The notes under the pieces are model-generated. The model saw only the letters and a program-made list of their open reading frames with translations. It did no database searches and was not told the origin of the DNA. 33,282 bases of DNA from Desulfotignum sp. (GTDB lineage: Bacteria > Desulfobacterota > Desulfobacteria > Desulfobacterales > Desulfobacteraceae): NCBI GenBank assembly GCA_021737695.1, contig JAIPDL010000039.1, forward strand, positions 1 to 33,282, written 5' to 3'. The position numbers were made by a program, and so were the translations under genes. Positions 17,348 through 26,515 of this stretch are shown here, in pieces. Every line of letters begins with the position of its first letter. Within the stretch, counting starts at the first letter, position 1.

Positions 17348-17803
17348 ATGAAACTGACCAGTACCGCATTCAAACCGGGAGAAAGAATTCCGTCCATTTA
17401 CACGTGTGACGGTGATAATGTGAACCCGCCTTTGGAAATCACCGGGGTTCCCCATGAAGCCGACAGCCTGGTGCTGATCATGGATGACCCGGATGTTCCC
17501 AGACATCTGCGGGAGGACGGCATGTGGGATCACTGGGTGGTATTCAATATGCCGCCGGATACCAAAACCATTGAAGAAAACACGGAGCCCGACGGCACCC
17601 CCGGTATCGGCACCAACGGAAAAACCGGATATTTCGGACCCTGCCCCCCGGATCGGGAGCACCGGTATTTTTTCAAGGTGTTCGCCCTGGATACCCGGCT
17701 GGATCTGCCTGAAAAAAGCACCAAAGCAGACGTGGAAAAAGCCCTGGCCGGCCATGTCCTGTTCCATGCCGAACTGATGGGCACTTATGAACGAAACAGC
17801 TAG
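17348..17803 (+). CDS. YbhB/YbcL family PEBP-like protein
   Basis: A 151-residue phosphatidylethanolamine-binding-protein fold member (Raf kinase inhibitor-like). Conserved blocks include IPSIYTCDGDNVNPPLEI, LVLIMDDPDVP, the ligand-pocket DHWVVFNMPP, GYFGPCPPDREHRYFFKVFALD and the C-terminal helix. There is no signal peptide, so it is cytoplasmic. The biochemical role of bacterial members is unclear. A GGGAGG ribosome site precedes the ATG. Its stop is only two bases from the stop of the convergent unknown gene, leaving no room for a terminator. Confidence 0.92.
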   Translation: MKLTSTAFKPGERIPSIYTCDGDNVNPPLEITGVPHEADSLVLIMDDPDVPRHLREDGMWDHWVVFNMPPDTKTIEENTEPDGTPGIGTNGKTGYFGPCPPDREHRYFFKVFALDTRLDLPEKSTKADVEKALAGHVLFHAELMGTYERNS

Positions 17804-17805
17804 AT

Positions 17806-18213
17806 TCAAAACCGCAGAAACGGGACCGCTTCCTTATATTCACCGGTTGCCTCTTTCTGGTCCGTTGAAAAATCGGATTCCGGCACCCATTGATACGCCT
17901 TGATATCCGTTGTATCGGAAAGGGGCAGCGCACAGCTTCTGGATCTGGGAAACGGCCCGTCAGAGGATTGAAACCGGGTCACGACCGCCTCTTCCGGGCT
18001 GTCCGCGATCTCGATGATATCTTCCACATAAACGACCTGGATATGTTTAAAAAGCGGATCCTTGATATCTTCTTTGATGATCTGGATGCGCTGTTTAAAA
18101 TTCTGAAGTGCCAGTTCCGGGGTGCCGGCCTTGACCAGGCAGGTAAAATAGCCATGTCGTTCCGTGCCCGACGGGGTGATCTCATCAAATGAAAAATGCC
18201 CTGAGTACAACAT
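17806..18213 (-). CDS. Conserved-looking protein of unknown function
   Basis: A 135-residue soluble protein I do not recognise. It begins MLYSGHFSFDE, contains a ferredoxin-like alternation of strands and helices (FTCLVKAGTPELALQNFKQR, then KHIQVVYVEDIIEI), and ends in an acidic and aromatic tail without membrane segments. The ATG start is supported by AAAGGAGG 6 bases upstream; an in-frame TTG two codons earlier is less likely. It converges with the PEBP gene almost stop-to-stop and is divergent from the UbiB-like gene. Codon use matches its neighbours. The strong ribosome site makes it a real gene. Confidence 0.75.
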   Translation of the reverse strand: MLYSGHFSFDEITPSGTERHGYFTCLVKAGTPELALQNFKQRIQIIKEDIKDPLFKHIQVVYVEDIIEIADSPEEAVVTRFQSSDGPFPRSRSCALPLSDTTDIKAYQWVPESDFSTDQKEATGEYKEAVPFLRF

Positions 18214-18310
18214 GTTCAACCTCCTTTCATTGGTTGAAAATATTTTAGATCAAGTGCCCATGGAATAGCAACCCATATTGACAATCCCTTTGCAAAAAGA
18301 AGCCCCTTTT

Positions 18311-19966
18311 ATGGAATTCAAAACATTCACCCATCTGGCCCGGTTAAAGGACATGGCCATGATCATGGCCAGATTCGGATTTGGGGACCTGGTTCAGCGC
18401 CTGGACCTGCCCGTGAAACATCTGGCACACACTATCTCGCCTGAAACGGATACAGACACGGATGTGTACCAGCGCATCCGGATGGTCATCGAGGAACTGG
18501 GTCCCACGTTTGTCAAACTGGGGCAGATCTTGAGCATGCGGCCCGATATACTGCCCGTGCCCATGATCCGGGAGCTGACAAAACTCCAGGATGCCGTGGG
18601 AACCATTTCGTTTGACCAGGTCAAGCAGGTGCTGGAGCAGGAGTTTGATACTCCGCTGGAAGAATTGTTTCGATCCTTTGATCCAAAACCGCTGGCAGCC
18701 GCATCTTTGTCCCAGGTGCACAAGGCAATCCACCCGACCCTGAACCGGGTGGTGGCGGTGAAAGTCCGACGGCCGGGCATTGTCAAAACCGTTGAAACCG
18801 ATCTGAGTATTCTGGAGGTTCTGGCTGAAAAAATTCACAACAACATGGAAAGCATGCAGGTATATGATCTCCCGGGGATTGTGGCAACCAACCGCCGCAC
18901 CCTGCTCAAGGAGATGGATTTTTCCAGGGAAGGCCGGTATATACAGATTGCCAAATCCAAAATTGAATCAGGCTCAGACATTATCATCCCGGACGTGTTC
19001 ACTGAATACAACACCCCAAAAGTTCTGGTCACGGCATTTATCAAGGGAACCAAAATCACGGCCCATATGAATCTGCCGGCAGAAGAACGCAAAGCCCTTG
19101 CCGTGAGCGGGATGCAGTCTGCCGTGCTTCAGATCCTGGACCACGGGTTTTATCATGCAGACCCCCATCCGGGCAATATGGTGATCACTGTTGACAAGCG
19201 CTTGTGTCTCATGGACTGGGGCATGGTGGGCCGGCTCACACCGGAGGAAAGAAACGATCTGCTGTTTTTCATCCGGGCTGCGGTAGACAAAGACAGCCGG
19301 AAACTGGCACAGATGGTGCTGAGCATTACAACGGCCCGCAAAAGTGTCAATGCCCGCCAACTGGAAAAAGATCTGATGGAGATCATGGATGTGTATCTGT
19401 CTTTACCCTTGAAACAGATCCGGGTGGGATCACTGCTGGAAGACCTGGTCGGGGTGTTGAAGTCCCATTCTTTGCGGCTGCCGCCGGACCTGTCCATCGT
19501 TATCAAGGCGCTGATCACCGTGGAAGGCACGGCTCGGATGCTCTACCCGGAGCTGGATGTGATTTCAGAAGCCAAACCCCATGTGCGCCGGCTGGTGTCC
19601 CGGCAGTATTCCAAAGGCTATATCTGGCAGCGCCTGCGCAACAATGTCTCTGCCATGTGGGGACTGCAGCAGCACCTGCCCCAGACGGTATCTGCCATCC
19701 TCAAAAAAATCGAACACGATAACGTGACCATCGGATTTGATCACAAGAATCTGAATCCATTGCAGAAAGCCCTGGAAAGCAGCTTCAACCGCCTGACCCT
19801 GGGCATTGTTTTGGGCGCCATGATCATGGGATCCTCCATGATCATCACCACGGGTGTGGGCCCGCTGCTTTTTGGATACCCGGCCCTGGGCATGGCCGGG
19901 TATCTGATTTCCGCCGTGATCGGATTGTGGCTGATCATCACCATTATCCGGGGCAAAGAGTATTGA
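18311..19966 (+). CDS. ABC1/AarF/UbiB-family atypical kinase
   Basis: A 551-residue UbiB-family protein. It has the family KxGQ motif (PTFVKLGQILSMRPDILP), an alanine-rich nucleotide loop (AAASLSQVHKA), the catalytic lysine in VVAVKVRRPG, the HADPHPGN catalytic loop and a DWG in place of kinase DFG (LMDWGMVG). Two C-terminal hydrophobic helices (after about residue 500) anchor it to the membrane. Family members act as ATPases in quinone or lipid biology. No ubiquinone or menaquinone genes are adjacent. The start is set at ATG 18311, giving the usual family N-terminus; a TTG 11 codons upstream is possible. The ribosome site is weak (AAAAGAAG). Confidence 0.9.
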   Translation: MEFKTFTHLARLKDMAMIMARFGFGDLVQRLDLPVKHLAHTISPETDTDTDVYQRIRMVIEELGPTFVKLGQILSMRPDILPVPMIRELTKLQDAVGTISFDQVKQVLEQEFDTPLEELFRSFDPKPLAAASLSQVHKAIHPTLNRVVAVKVRRPGIVKTVETDLSILEVLAEKIHNNMESMQVYDLPGIVATNRRTLLKEMDFSREGRYIQIAKSKIESGSDIIIPDVFTEYNTPKVLVTAFIKGTKITAHMNLPAEERKALAVSGMQSAVLQILDHGFYHADPHPGNMVITVDKRLCLMDWGMVGRLTPEERNDLLFFIRAAVDKDSRKLAQMVLSITTARKSVNARQLEKDLMEIMDVYLSLPLKQIRVGSLLEDLVGVLKSHSLRLPPDLSIVIKALITVEGTARMLYPELDVISEAKPHVRRLVSRQYSKGYIWQRLRNNVSAMWGLQQHLPQTVSAILKKIEHDNVTIGFDHKNLNPLQKALESSFNRLTLGIVLGAMIMGSSMIITTGVGPLLFGYPALGMAGYLISAVIGLWLIITIIRGKEY

Positions 19967-20001
19967 CCGGTACCTTACGGCCAGTGCCACCCCAAATGCC
20001 A

Positions 20002-20042
20002 TAAAAAAATATACCGGGCAGATGCGTTTGCACCTGCCCGGT
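20002..20042 (-). terminator. Rho-independent terminator of pstS
   Basis: Arms ACCGGGCAG (20013-20021) and CTGCCCGGT (20034-20042) pair perfectly; read on the minus strand the stem is followed by a run of T (20003-20009). It lies 24 bases downstream of the pstS stop and may also slow transcripts from the convergent kinase gene. Confidence 0.88.
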
Positions 20043-20066
20043 AATCAGTAAAAAACTTTCCACAAA

Positions 20067-21119
20067 TTACAGATCGGAAGCAGAGAGCGGGGTCAGATTT
20101 TCAACGGCCTGACGGAATTGTTTTCTTTCCGCTTCAGGCATGGGAATCAGACCTTTGTCCGTCAGATATCCCTCGTCTCCCCAGGCTTTTTCACTGGTAA
20201 ACTCAGCCAGAAATTCCCGGATCCCGGGAATGCTGTCCACATGGGCTTTTTTTACATAGAAAAACAACGGTCGGGACACGGGATAACTGCCGTCCGCAAT
20301 GGCTTCAAACTCCGGGGCAATGCCGTCCACAAGCGCGCCCTGAAGCTTGTCCGCGTTCTGATCCAGAAAAGAGAACCCGAAAATACCTAAAGCATCGGGG
20401 TTGGTATCCAGTTTCTGCACGATCAGGTTATCGTTTTCACCGGCCTCAATATAGGCTCCGTCTTCACGAATGGTGTGACACAGGGCTTTGTAGGCTTTTT
20501 TGTCTTTTTTCTTCAGGTCCGCGATCCACCCGAATTTTTTGGCACCGCCTTCCATGGCCAGTTCCACAAACGCGTCCCGGGTACCGGAGGTGGGCGGCGG
20601 CCCCAGCACTTCGATCTTGATGTCCGGCAGAGATGAATTCACATCTTTCCAGGTTTTGTTGGGATTGGGCATGGTTTTACCGGCCACGTTTCCGGAGGGG
20701 ACATCTTTGGCCAGGGCCAGAAAGATATCCTTGCGGCTCAGCTTGAACAACGGGGCTCTGTTGGAATTGGCAATGACAATCCCGTCATACCCGATTTTCA
20801 CCTCGACGATTTCGGTTACTCCGTTGGCTGCGGCCGCGTCAAACTCCGATTTTTTAATCCGCCGGGAGGAATTGGTGATGTCCGGATATTCTACGCCCAC
20901 ACCGGCGCCGAACAGTTTGTGCCCGCCGCCGGATCCTGTGGATTCAATGGTCGGGGTTTTGAAACCGGTCGCTTTGCCGAAATTTTCCGCCACCACTGTG
21001 GCAAACGGGTACACGGTGGAGGATCCCACAATGGAGATATAATCCCGGGATGCCGCACCAACGTTACCAATGCCCAGGGCAAATACCAGGGCCAGACTTG
21101 CAATCAACATTTTTTTCAT
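20067..21119 (-). CDS. pstS: Phosphate ABC transporter substrate-binding protein
   Basis: A 350-residue periplasmic phosphate-binding protein. The N-terminus is a clear Sec signal peptide (MKKMLIASLALVFALGIGNVGA, cut near residue 22). Phosphate-binding motifs are SIVGSSTVYPF, ESTGSGGGHKLF and TSGTRDAF. The start is the ATG after AAAGGAG; an in-frame extension 12 codons upstream lacks a ribosome site and would bury the signal peptide. It is the last gene of pstC-pstA-pstS and is followed by a strong terminator. PstS normally feeds PstCAB; the ATPase is not encoded here. Confidence 0.93.
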   Translation of the reverse strand: MKKMLIASLALVFALGIGNVGAASRDYISIVGSSTVYPFATVVAENFGKATGFKTPTIESTGSGGGHKLFGAGVGVEYPDITNSSRRIKKSEFDAAAANGVTEIVEVKIGYDGIVIANSNRAPLFKLSRKDIFLALAKDVPSGNVAGKTMPNPNKTWKDVNSSLPDIKIEVLGPPPTSGTRDAFVELAMEGGAKKFGWIADLKKKDKKAYKALCHTIREDGAYIEAGENDNLIVQKLDTNPDALGIFGFSFLDQNADKLQGALVDGIAPEFEAIADGSYPVSRPLFFYVKKAHVDSIPGIREFLAEFTSEKAWGDEGYLTDKGLIPMPEAERKQFRQAVENLTPLSASDL

Positions 21120-21194
21120 TTGTTTCTCCTTTGAACAATAAATTAAATAACACATGCATTCACATTCTTTTTCACCATTATTTCACACACGCTC

Positions 21195-22481
21195 TTACCA
21201 CCTTCTTTCAAACTTTTTGCGCAAAAACACGGCCAACGCATTCATGGTCACCAGAAACGCCAGCAGCACCATGATGGCGGCGGATGTTTTTTCCAGAAAC
21301 GCCCGTTCCGGACTGTCGGCCCATAAAAAGATCTGCACGGGCAGCACCGTGGACGGATCCGTGAATCCGCCGGGGATGTCCACGATAAAGGCCACCATGC
21401 CGATCATGAGCAGCGGCGCGGTTTCTCCTAACGCCTGGGCCATGCCGATGATGGTACCCGTGAGCATGCCCGGCAAAGCCAGGGGCAGCACATGGTGCAT
21501 CACCATCTGGGTTCTGGACGACCCCACCCCTAAAGCCGCCTCCCGGATGGAAGGGGGCACGGACTTTAATGCGGCCCGGCTGGCAATGATGATGGTGGGA
21601 AGCGTCATCAAAGTCAGCACCAGTCCCCCCACCAGGGGAACGGACCGGGGCAGGCCGAAAAAATTAAGGAACACGGCCAGACCCAGCAGCCCATAGACAA
21701 TGGACGGCACGGCCGCCAGATTGTTGATATTGACCTCGATGATATCGGTCCACCGGTTTTTGGGGGCAAATTCCTCCAGATACACGGCAGCGGCCACCCC
21801 AATGGGAAATGACAGCAGCAACGTCACGATCAGGGTATAAAAAGACCCGGTTACGGCCCCCTGAATACCGGCCAGTTCCGGCTCCCGGGAATCTCCGGCC
21901 GTAAAAAAGGTGGTGTTGAACCGTTTTTCCAGCCGTCCCTGTTCCTGGAACCGGTCGATCCATGCCATTTGATTGTCCTTCACCCGGCGTTCCGCTTCCG
22001 GCACGTCCCGCTGAATATGGCCTTTGACCACCATGTCCACATCATCATCCGCCGGCACCCAGATCTGGATCACGGACCCGATCTGGTTCTGATTTTTCCG
22101 GACATAATCCTGGAGCTGATACGACGTCCCGTTGCTGACCATGCCATAGAGCTGCCGTCTTTCCCTGCGGGTTGTCACTTCCGGAAACATGTCTGCCAGA
22201 GAGTGCTTGACCAGACCCTGGTAATTGGCATCAGCCAGAGACCCGGCATCCAGTATTTCGGGATCCAGATGGATATCCAGTTGAACAAAGGTCTGCTGAA
22301 ATGCCGTGTACCCATTGGCGGAGATGCTGACAAACAGAAACACCAGAAAAATCATGGATAAAATAATGGCCACAATGCCGTAAAGCCGGAACCGTTTTTC
22401 CGCTCGATACCGCCGGGCCAGGCCCTGATTCACGATATCCATTGTCCGGGTGGTTCGCTGATTTTGGATAAGATTATTCAT
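21195..22481 (-). CDS. pstA: Phosphate ABC transporter permease PstA with N-terminal extension
   Basis: A 428-residue inner-membrane permease, longer than the roughly 300-residue E. coli PstA. A first membrane helix (about 33-57) is followed by a large periplasmic insert up to about residue 200, as in DUF3333-containing PstA proteins. The permease core follows, with five helices and the EAA-type ATPase-contact loop (SIREAALGVGSSRTQMVMHHVLPLALPG). The ATG overlaps the pstC stop by 8 bases and has an AGAG ribosome site. It is coupled to pstC and lies 75 bases before pstS. Confidence 0.9.
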   Translation of the reverse strand: MNNLIQNQRTTRTMDIVNQGLARRYRAEKRFRLYGIVAIILSMIFLVFLFVSISANGYTAFQQTFVQLDIHLDPEILDAGSLADANYQGLVKHSLADMFPEVTTRRERRQLYGMVSNGTSYQLQDYVRKNQNQIGSVIQIWVPADDDVDMVVKGHIQRDVPEAERRVKDNQMAWIDRFQEQGRLEKRFNTTFFTAGDSREPELAGIQGAVTGSFYTLIVTLLLSFPIGVAAAVYLEEFAPKNRWTDIIEVNINNLAAVPSIVYGLLGLAVFLNFFGLPRSVPLVGGLVLTLMTLPTIIIASRAALKSVPPSIREAALGVGSSRTQMVMHHVLPLALPGMLTGTIIGMAQALGETAPLLMIGMVAFIVDIPGGFTDPSTVLPVQIFLWADSPERAFLEKTSAAIMVLLAFLVTMNALAVFLRKKFERRW

Positions 22482-23865
22482 ATTGCTCTCTGTATTTTCG
22501 CACCACCACCAGGGCGATGACATTCAGAATCAGGGTAATGACAAACAGCAGCAGGCCCAGTGCAAAAGCAGCCAGGGTCTTGGGGCTGTCAAACTCCTGG
22601 TCCCCCACCAGCAAAGTAACGATCTGGACCGTCACCGTGGTCACGGTTTTCAACGGATTCACGGTCAGGTTGGCAGCCAGGCCGGCAGCCATGACCACGA
22701 TCATGGTCTCGCCGATGGCCCGGGACACGGCCAGCAGCACCCCGCCCACAATGCCCGGAAGGGCGGCGGGCAGCACCACCAGGCGAACGGTTTCACTGTG
22801 GGTGGAACCTAAGCCCAGCGCCCCATCCCGCAACGACTGGGGCACGGCATTGATCACGTCATCGGACAGGGAAGACACAAAGGGAATGATCATGATTCCC
22901 ATGACCAGGCCGGCAGCCAGGGCACTTTCCGATGATACGTCCAGCCCAAGGGTGACCCCGGCGTTCCGGATCATGGGCGCCACCACCAGGGCCGCAAAAA
23001 ATCCATACACCACCGTGGGAATCCCGGCCAGGATCTCCAGCAGGGGTTTGGCCACGGCCCGGACCCGTTTATCTGCATATTCCGACAGATAAATAGCGGA
23101 CATCAGCCCGATGGGTACGGCCACACACATGGCAATGGCAGAGATGAGCAGGGTCCCCATGAATACGGGGATGGCACCGAACGCACCGGAAGATCCCACC
23201 TGGTCCGCCCGGATGGCCATCTGGGGGCTCCAGTCCAGACCGAACAGAAACTCATGGACGGGAATGACTTTGAAAAACCGGATCGCTTCATACAGCACGG
23301 ACAGCACAATCCCGATGGTGGTGAAAATGGCGATGGAGGCACAGGCCACCAGCAGATATTTCACCAGGGTTTCCACATGGTTTCTGGCCCGCAGCTGCGG
23401 GGACATCCTTTTTCTTATCCACAGGATTCCGGCGATGCCCACGACCAGGACCAGCACGGCCAATGCCGCATGACTGAGGGTTTCAAGCCGGGTGTAATGA
23501 TCGGCTGCCGCCTGAATGGCCGGACTGATCTCACCGGAAACAATGTCGGCATGCACCAGGTTTTTGACATCATTCATCAAAAGCCCGAGACGGTCGGAAG
23601 GCAGGGCCTGAAGATCGGGCGGCAACCCCGCAACCACCAGCTGGGTGATCACCGTGGGTCCAATGGCCTGCCAGAAAAAAAATATCGCCAGGGCCGGAAT
23701 GGCACACCACAGGGCGGCCAGTGCGCCGTAGTAGGTGGGTCTGGAGTGCAGTATCTGCTGTCCTTTGCCCGTGGCTTCTGCCACGGCAAATGCTCGTTTC
23801 CGACCCAGATAATATCCGGCCGTCGTAAGCATCAGCAGTACCAGCAGCAAATTGGAAGAAGACAT
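22474..23865 (-). CDS. pstC: Phosphate ABC transporter permease PstC
   Basis: A 463-residue inner-membrane permease with an N-terminal helix, a second helix near residue 60, a periplasmic stretch and then the transport core. The EAA-type loop (LRDGALGLGSTHSETVRLVVLPAALPG) and YGFFAALVVAPM identify it as PstC. The start is the ATG with an AAGGTG site just upstream; an in-frame GTG at 23898 falls inside the stem of the preceding terminator and is rejected. It is the first gene of the pst unit. The ATPase PstB and the regulator PhoU, usually next in the operon, are absent from the window. Confidence 0.9.
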   Translation of the reverse strand: MSSSNLLLVLLMLTTAGYYLGRKRAFAVAEATGKGQQILHSRPTYYGALAALWCAIPALAIFFFWQAIGPTVITQLVVAGLPPDLQALPSDRLGLLMNDVKNLVHADIVSGEISPAIQAAADHYTRLETLSHAALAVLVLVVGIAGILWIRKRMSPQLRARNHVETLVKYLLVACASIAIFTTIGIVLSVLYEAIRFFKVIPVHEFLFGLDWSPQMAIRADQVGSSGAFGAIPVFMGTLLISAIAMCVAVPIGLMSAIYLSEYADKRVRAVAKPLLEILAGIPTVVYGFFAALVVAPMIRNAGVTLGLDVSSESALAAGLVMGIMIIPFVSSLSDDVINAVPQSLRDGALGLGSTHSETVRLVVLPAALPGIVGGVLLAVSRAIGETMIVVMAAGLAANLTVNPLKTVTTVTVQIVTLLVGDQEFDSPKTLAAFALGLLLFVITLILNVIALVVVRKYREQYE

Positions 23866-23880
23866 GATCACCTTGCAATA

Positions 23881-23927
23881 AAAAAAGGGGTTATTCACTG
23901 AACTGACCGTGAAAATACCCCTTTTTT
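23881..23927 (-). terminator. Rho-independent terminator between mlaC and pstC
   Basis: AAAAAAGGGGTTATTCAC (23881-23898) pairs with GTGAAAATACCCCTTTTTT (23909-23927) apart from a small bulge. On the minus strand the stem ends in a T run, so it should stop transcripts arriving from mlaC before pstC. Confidence 0.85.
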
Positions 23928-23980
23928 ACAAGGAATTGTTTACCAAATGATGAGCAGAATGTTAGAAAATGATGAGCAGA

Positions 23981-24586
23981 TTATCCATTGGACGCTGTTT
24001 TTTTCTCAAGCGCCTGAATCATTGATTCAAAAGAATCCGATTCCAGCATCCGGGCGAACTGGGACCGGTAATTGGCCACCAGGCTGACCCCTTCCACCAC
24101 AATATCATACACCATCCACTGACCGGCCTCGGTCCGGTACATCCGGTAATCGATGGGAATTTCAATGGTATCTGTAATAATGATCGTATCGATCTGGGCT
24201 TTGTCGTTCCGGACCTGTTCTTTGACAAACTCGACCTGTTCATCCGTATATGATTCGATTTTTCCCACATAGGTCTCTTCCAGCAGCCGGGAGAACAGTT
24301 CCACAAAAGTCTGTCGTTCTTCATCCGTCCGGCCCCGCCAGTGACGGCCTAAGCTGAACTGGGACATTTTTTCAAGATCAAACCGTTCATAGATTTTTTC
24401 CCGCAGGGCCTCCCGCCGAAGGGCGGTGTTGGCCTCCCCTTTGAACGCGTCATCCTTTAAAACAGCCAGAATGGCATTGATACCGGCTTCAAGCTGGATC
24501 CGGGGGGAGATATCTTGAGCATACCCGGGAACCGGTGCCACCAGGCACAGGCTCCATATCAAACAGATGAGCACATGTTTTTTCAT
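23981..24586 (-). CDS. mlaC: MlaC/Ttg2D-family phospholipid-binding ABC transporter protein
   Basis: A 201-residue secreted protein with a signal peptide (residues 1-23, ending GYA) and the MlaC fold: RREALREKIYERFDLEKMSQFSLGRHWRG, FVELFSRLLEETYVGKI and the GQWMVYDIVVEGVSLVANYRSQF block that lines the lipid pocket. MlaC shuttles phospholipids between the outer membrane and an inner-membrane MCE transporter. The mlaFEDB genes normally beside it are missing here. It follows the coiled-coil gene after three bases and is closed by a terminator, so it is the last gene of the MttB-tdh-kbl transcript or of a shorter sub-operon. Confidence 0.88.
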   Translation of the reverse strand: MKKHVLICLIWSLCLVAPVPGYAQDISPRIQLEAGINAILAVLKDDAFKGEANTALRREALREKIYERFDLEKMSQFSLGRHWRGRTDEERQTFVELFSRLLEETYVGKIESYTDEQVEFVKEQVRNDKAQIDTIIITDTIEIPIDYRMYRTEAGQWMVYDIVVEGVSLVANYRSQFARMLESDSFESMIQALEKKTASNG

Positions 24587-24589
24587 GGA

Positions 24590-25147
24590 TCAATTTTCTT
24601 TCTGGCTGTTTTGCGTGAGCGCCGTTTCAATGATGGCTCTGGAAAAAGGCGGGGAAACGTTTTTCGTGCTGGCGGCTCCGGGTTTCTGGTTGGGCTTGTG
24701 GCTGGCACCGCTGTATGCGGTAATGGTCTTGTCACTGAAATGGATCTGATAATTGGGGCGGATGCCTTTTCCCGTGGTGCCCAGACACACGGTGGCATTG
24801 TCATCTGTCCCGATATTGTCCAACATTTTTTCCAGAAACAGGGGGTTCAGTTCAGCCAGACGGGCCTCATCCCAGACAATACCTGCTTTGCCTGCTTTTC
24901 GGGCACCGGCTTTGGGTTTCAATTTATGAATCAACGTTGACAGATTTTTCAGCTTCATTCCCAGATTTTTGACTGACCGTTTCTGGATCTCGCCTTCTGC
25001 CTGGGGTTTGAGAATCTTCAACTGTTCATTCACCTTTTCATACCCTTGTTTGGACTCTTCCAATGCCTTTTGGTCGATCAGCGCATGCACATTTTTACAC
25101 ATGCGGTTTATTTCCTGTCTGGATTCTCTGAATTTATCAGGCTCCAT
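24590..25147 (-). CDS. Unknown coiled-coil protein
   Basis: A 185-residue charged protein I do not recognise. Residues 1 to about 80 are helical with heptad-like repeats and many Lys/Glu (KALEESKQGYEKVNEQLKIL). A basic stretch (KLKPKAGARKAGKAG) follows, then a small folded region (WDEARLAELNPLFLEKMLDN, ATVCLGTTGKGIRPNYQIHF). The tail is low-complexity and serine/proline-rich. No signal peptide or membrane helix is seen. An AAGGAG ribosome site precedes the ATG. It lies between kbl (96 bases) and mlaC (3 bases), so a link to the lipid carrier is possible but only positional. Confidence 0.7.
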   Translation of the reverse strand: MEPDKFRESRQEINRMCKNVHALIDQKALEESKQGYEKVNEQLKILKPQAEGEIQKRSVKNLGMKLKNLSTLIHKLKPKAGARKAGKAGIVWDEARLAELNPLFLEKMLDNIGTDDNATVCLGTTGKGIRPNYQIHFSDKTITAYSGASHKPNQKPGAASTKNVSPPFSRAIIETALTQNSQKEN

Positions 25148-25243
25148 GCTGTTGTTCTCCTTGTCAAAATTGGGTGAATCATACCCGGATCAGGTCAGAC
25201 TGCCGGGCCAATTATTCTATTCTACACTGATTTCACCCCGTTT

Positions 25244-26476
25244 TCAAGGCGTTGAAAAAAAAGCCCCCAGCAGATCCAGAACCTGATCAATATCCTTCGG
25301 CGTATGGCAGGCATTGATCTGAAACCGGATGGTCTCATCCCCCTTGGGCACCACGGGAAAGGTCAGTCCCACCACCAGGACCCCGTGGTCATACAGATAA
25401 GATACCAGTTCATGGGTTTTTGCGGTATCCCGGACCATGAGCGGCACCACGGGGTGAGGGCCGTCAATGGATTCCAGGCCCAGGCGGTCCAGACCTTTCC
25501 GAAACCGCTGGGTCTGTGCCGCCAGGTGTTCGAGAAGGGCCTGTCCTTCGGGGCTGTCGCATATCTCCAGGGCATTGACCGCGGCCGCACAATCCGCCAC
25601 ACTCAACGGATTGGTGTAAATATAAGTGTCGGCCTTCTGCCGCACCGCCTCGATCAGGGTCCGGCTGCCGGCGACAAACCCGCCGTTGACCCCGAATGCC
25701 TTGCCAAAGGTGCCCACCACCACATCCGGCCAGGCCCCGGCATATTCCGGGGTTCCCCGGCCCGTCTTTCCAAAGGCCCCGATGCCGTGGGAATCATCCA
25801 CCACAGTAATCACCCCGTCCCGGAATTTTTCCTCATACTCCCGGCAGATCTCCACGATCTCGTTGATGGGGGCAAAATCGCCGCGCATGCTGAAAATCCC
25901 GTCAAAAATCACCACCACCCGGTCCATGTCCGGGCTGACTACGTCCAGGCAGCGTTTCAGATCGGCCATGTCATTGTGCCGGTAAATGCCTTTGTTCTTG
26001 CTGGGCACATTGCTGATACGCATGGCCCGGATAATGGAGTTGTGGTTGAGCTGATCCCCGATCCAGTGGGTGTTTTTACCGGAAATGGCCAGGGCCAGTC
26101 CGCAGTTGGCCGTGTAGGCGGAATTGAAAATTTTGGCGGCCGGCTTGTCCACAAATCCGGCAATACGTTCCTCCAGGCGCACATGATGGATAAACGTGCC
26201 GTCAATGAACCGCACGGCTCCCGGCCCCACCCCGAACTCCCGGGTGGCCTGATCCGTCGCTGCAATCAGGTCCGGATGGTTGGACAACGACAGGTAGGCA
26301 TTGGAATTGAACCGCATGTATGCCTGGTCCGAGCCCACCAGCTGATACCGGGGGCCCCGGTCTTTTTCCGGCGGCACATATCCCTGAATGATCCGTTCCG
26401 ATGCCTTGGCCCGGCCTTCTTCTTTCAAAGCCGCCAGTTCCAGTTCCAGGCTGCTGTCCAGTTTATCTGTACTCAT
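25244..26476 (-). CDS. kbl: Glycine C-acetyltransferase (2-amino-3-ketobutyrate CoA ligase)
   Basis: A 410-residue PLP enzyme of the alpha-oxoamine synthase group. It has FNSNAYLSLSNHP, the GVGPGAVRFIDGT loop, the PLP-binding D227/H230 (VVDDSHGIG) and the PLP lysine K259 in GTFGKAFG. Kbl cleaves 2-amino-3-ketobutyrate with CoA to glycine and acetyl-CoA; AONS (BioF) and other paralogues share the motifs. The tdh gene 39 bases upstream, which makes the Kbl substrate, decides the assignment. The protein is about 12 residues longer than E. coli Kbl, at the N-terminus. A CAGGAG ribosome site precedes the ATG. Confidence 0.88.
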   Translation of the reverse strand: MSTDKLDSSLELELAALKEEGRAKASERIIQGYVPPEKDRGPRYQLVGSDQAYMRFNSNAYLSLSNHPDLIAATDQATREFGVGPGAVRFIDGTFIHHVRLEERIAGFVDKPAAKIFNSAYTANCGLALAISGKNTHWIGDQLNHNSIIRAMRISNVPSKNKGIYRHNDMADLKRCLDVVSPDMDRVVVIFDGIFSMRGDFAPINEIVEICREYEEKFRDGVITVVDDSHGIGAFGKTGRGTPEYAGAWPDVVVGTFGKAFGVNGGFVAGSRTLIEAVRQKADTYIYTNPLSVADCAAAVNALEICDSPEGQALLEHLAAQTQRFRKGLDRLGLESIDGPHPVVPLMVRDTAKTHELVSYLYDHGVLVVGLTFPVVPKGDETIRFQINACHTPKDIDQVLDLLGAFFSTP

Positions 26477-26515
26477 CTGTCCGTCTCCTGTATGATTCTG
26501 AGGTCATGCCTCAAT

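Noticed and set aside
23866-23898. Extended PstC start at GTG 23898
   Set aside because: It lies inside the terminator stem and lacks a ribosome site; ATG 23865 has one.
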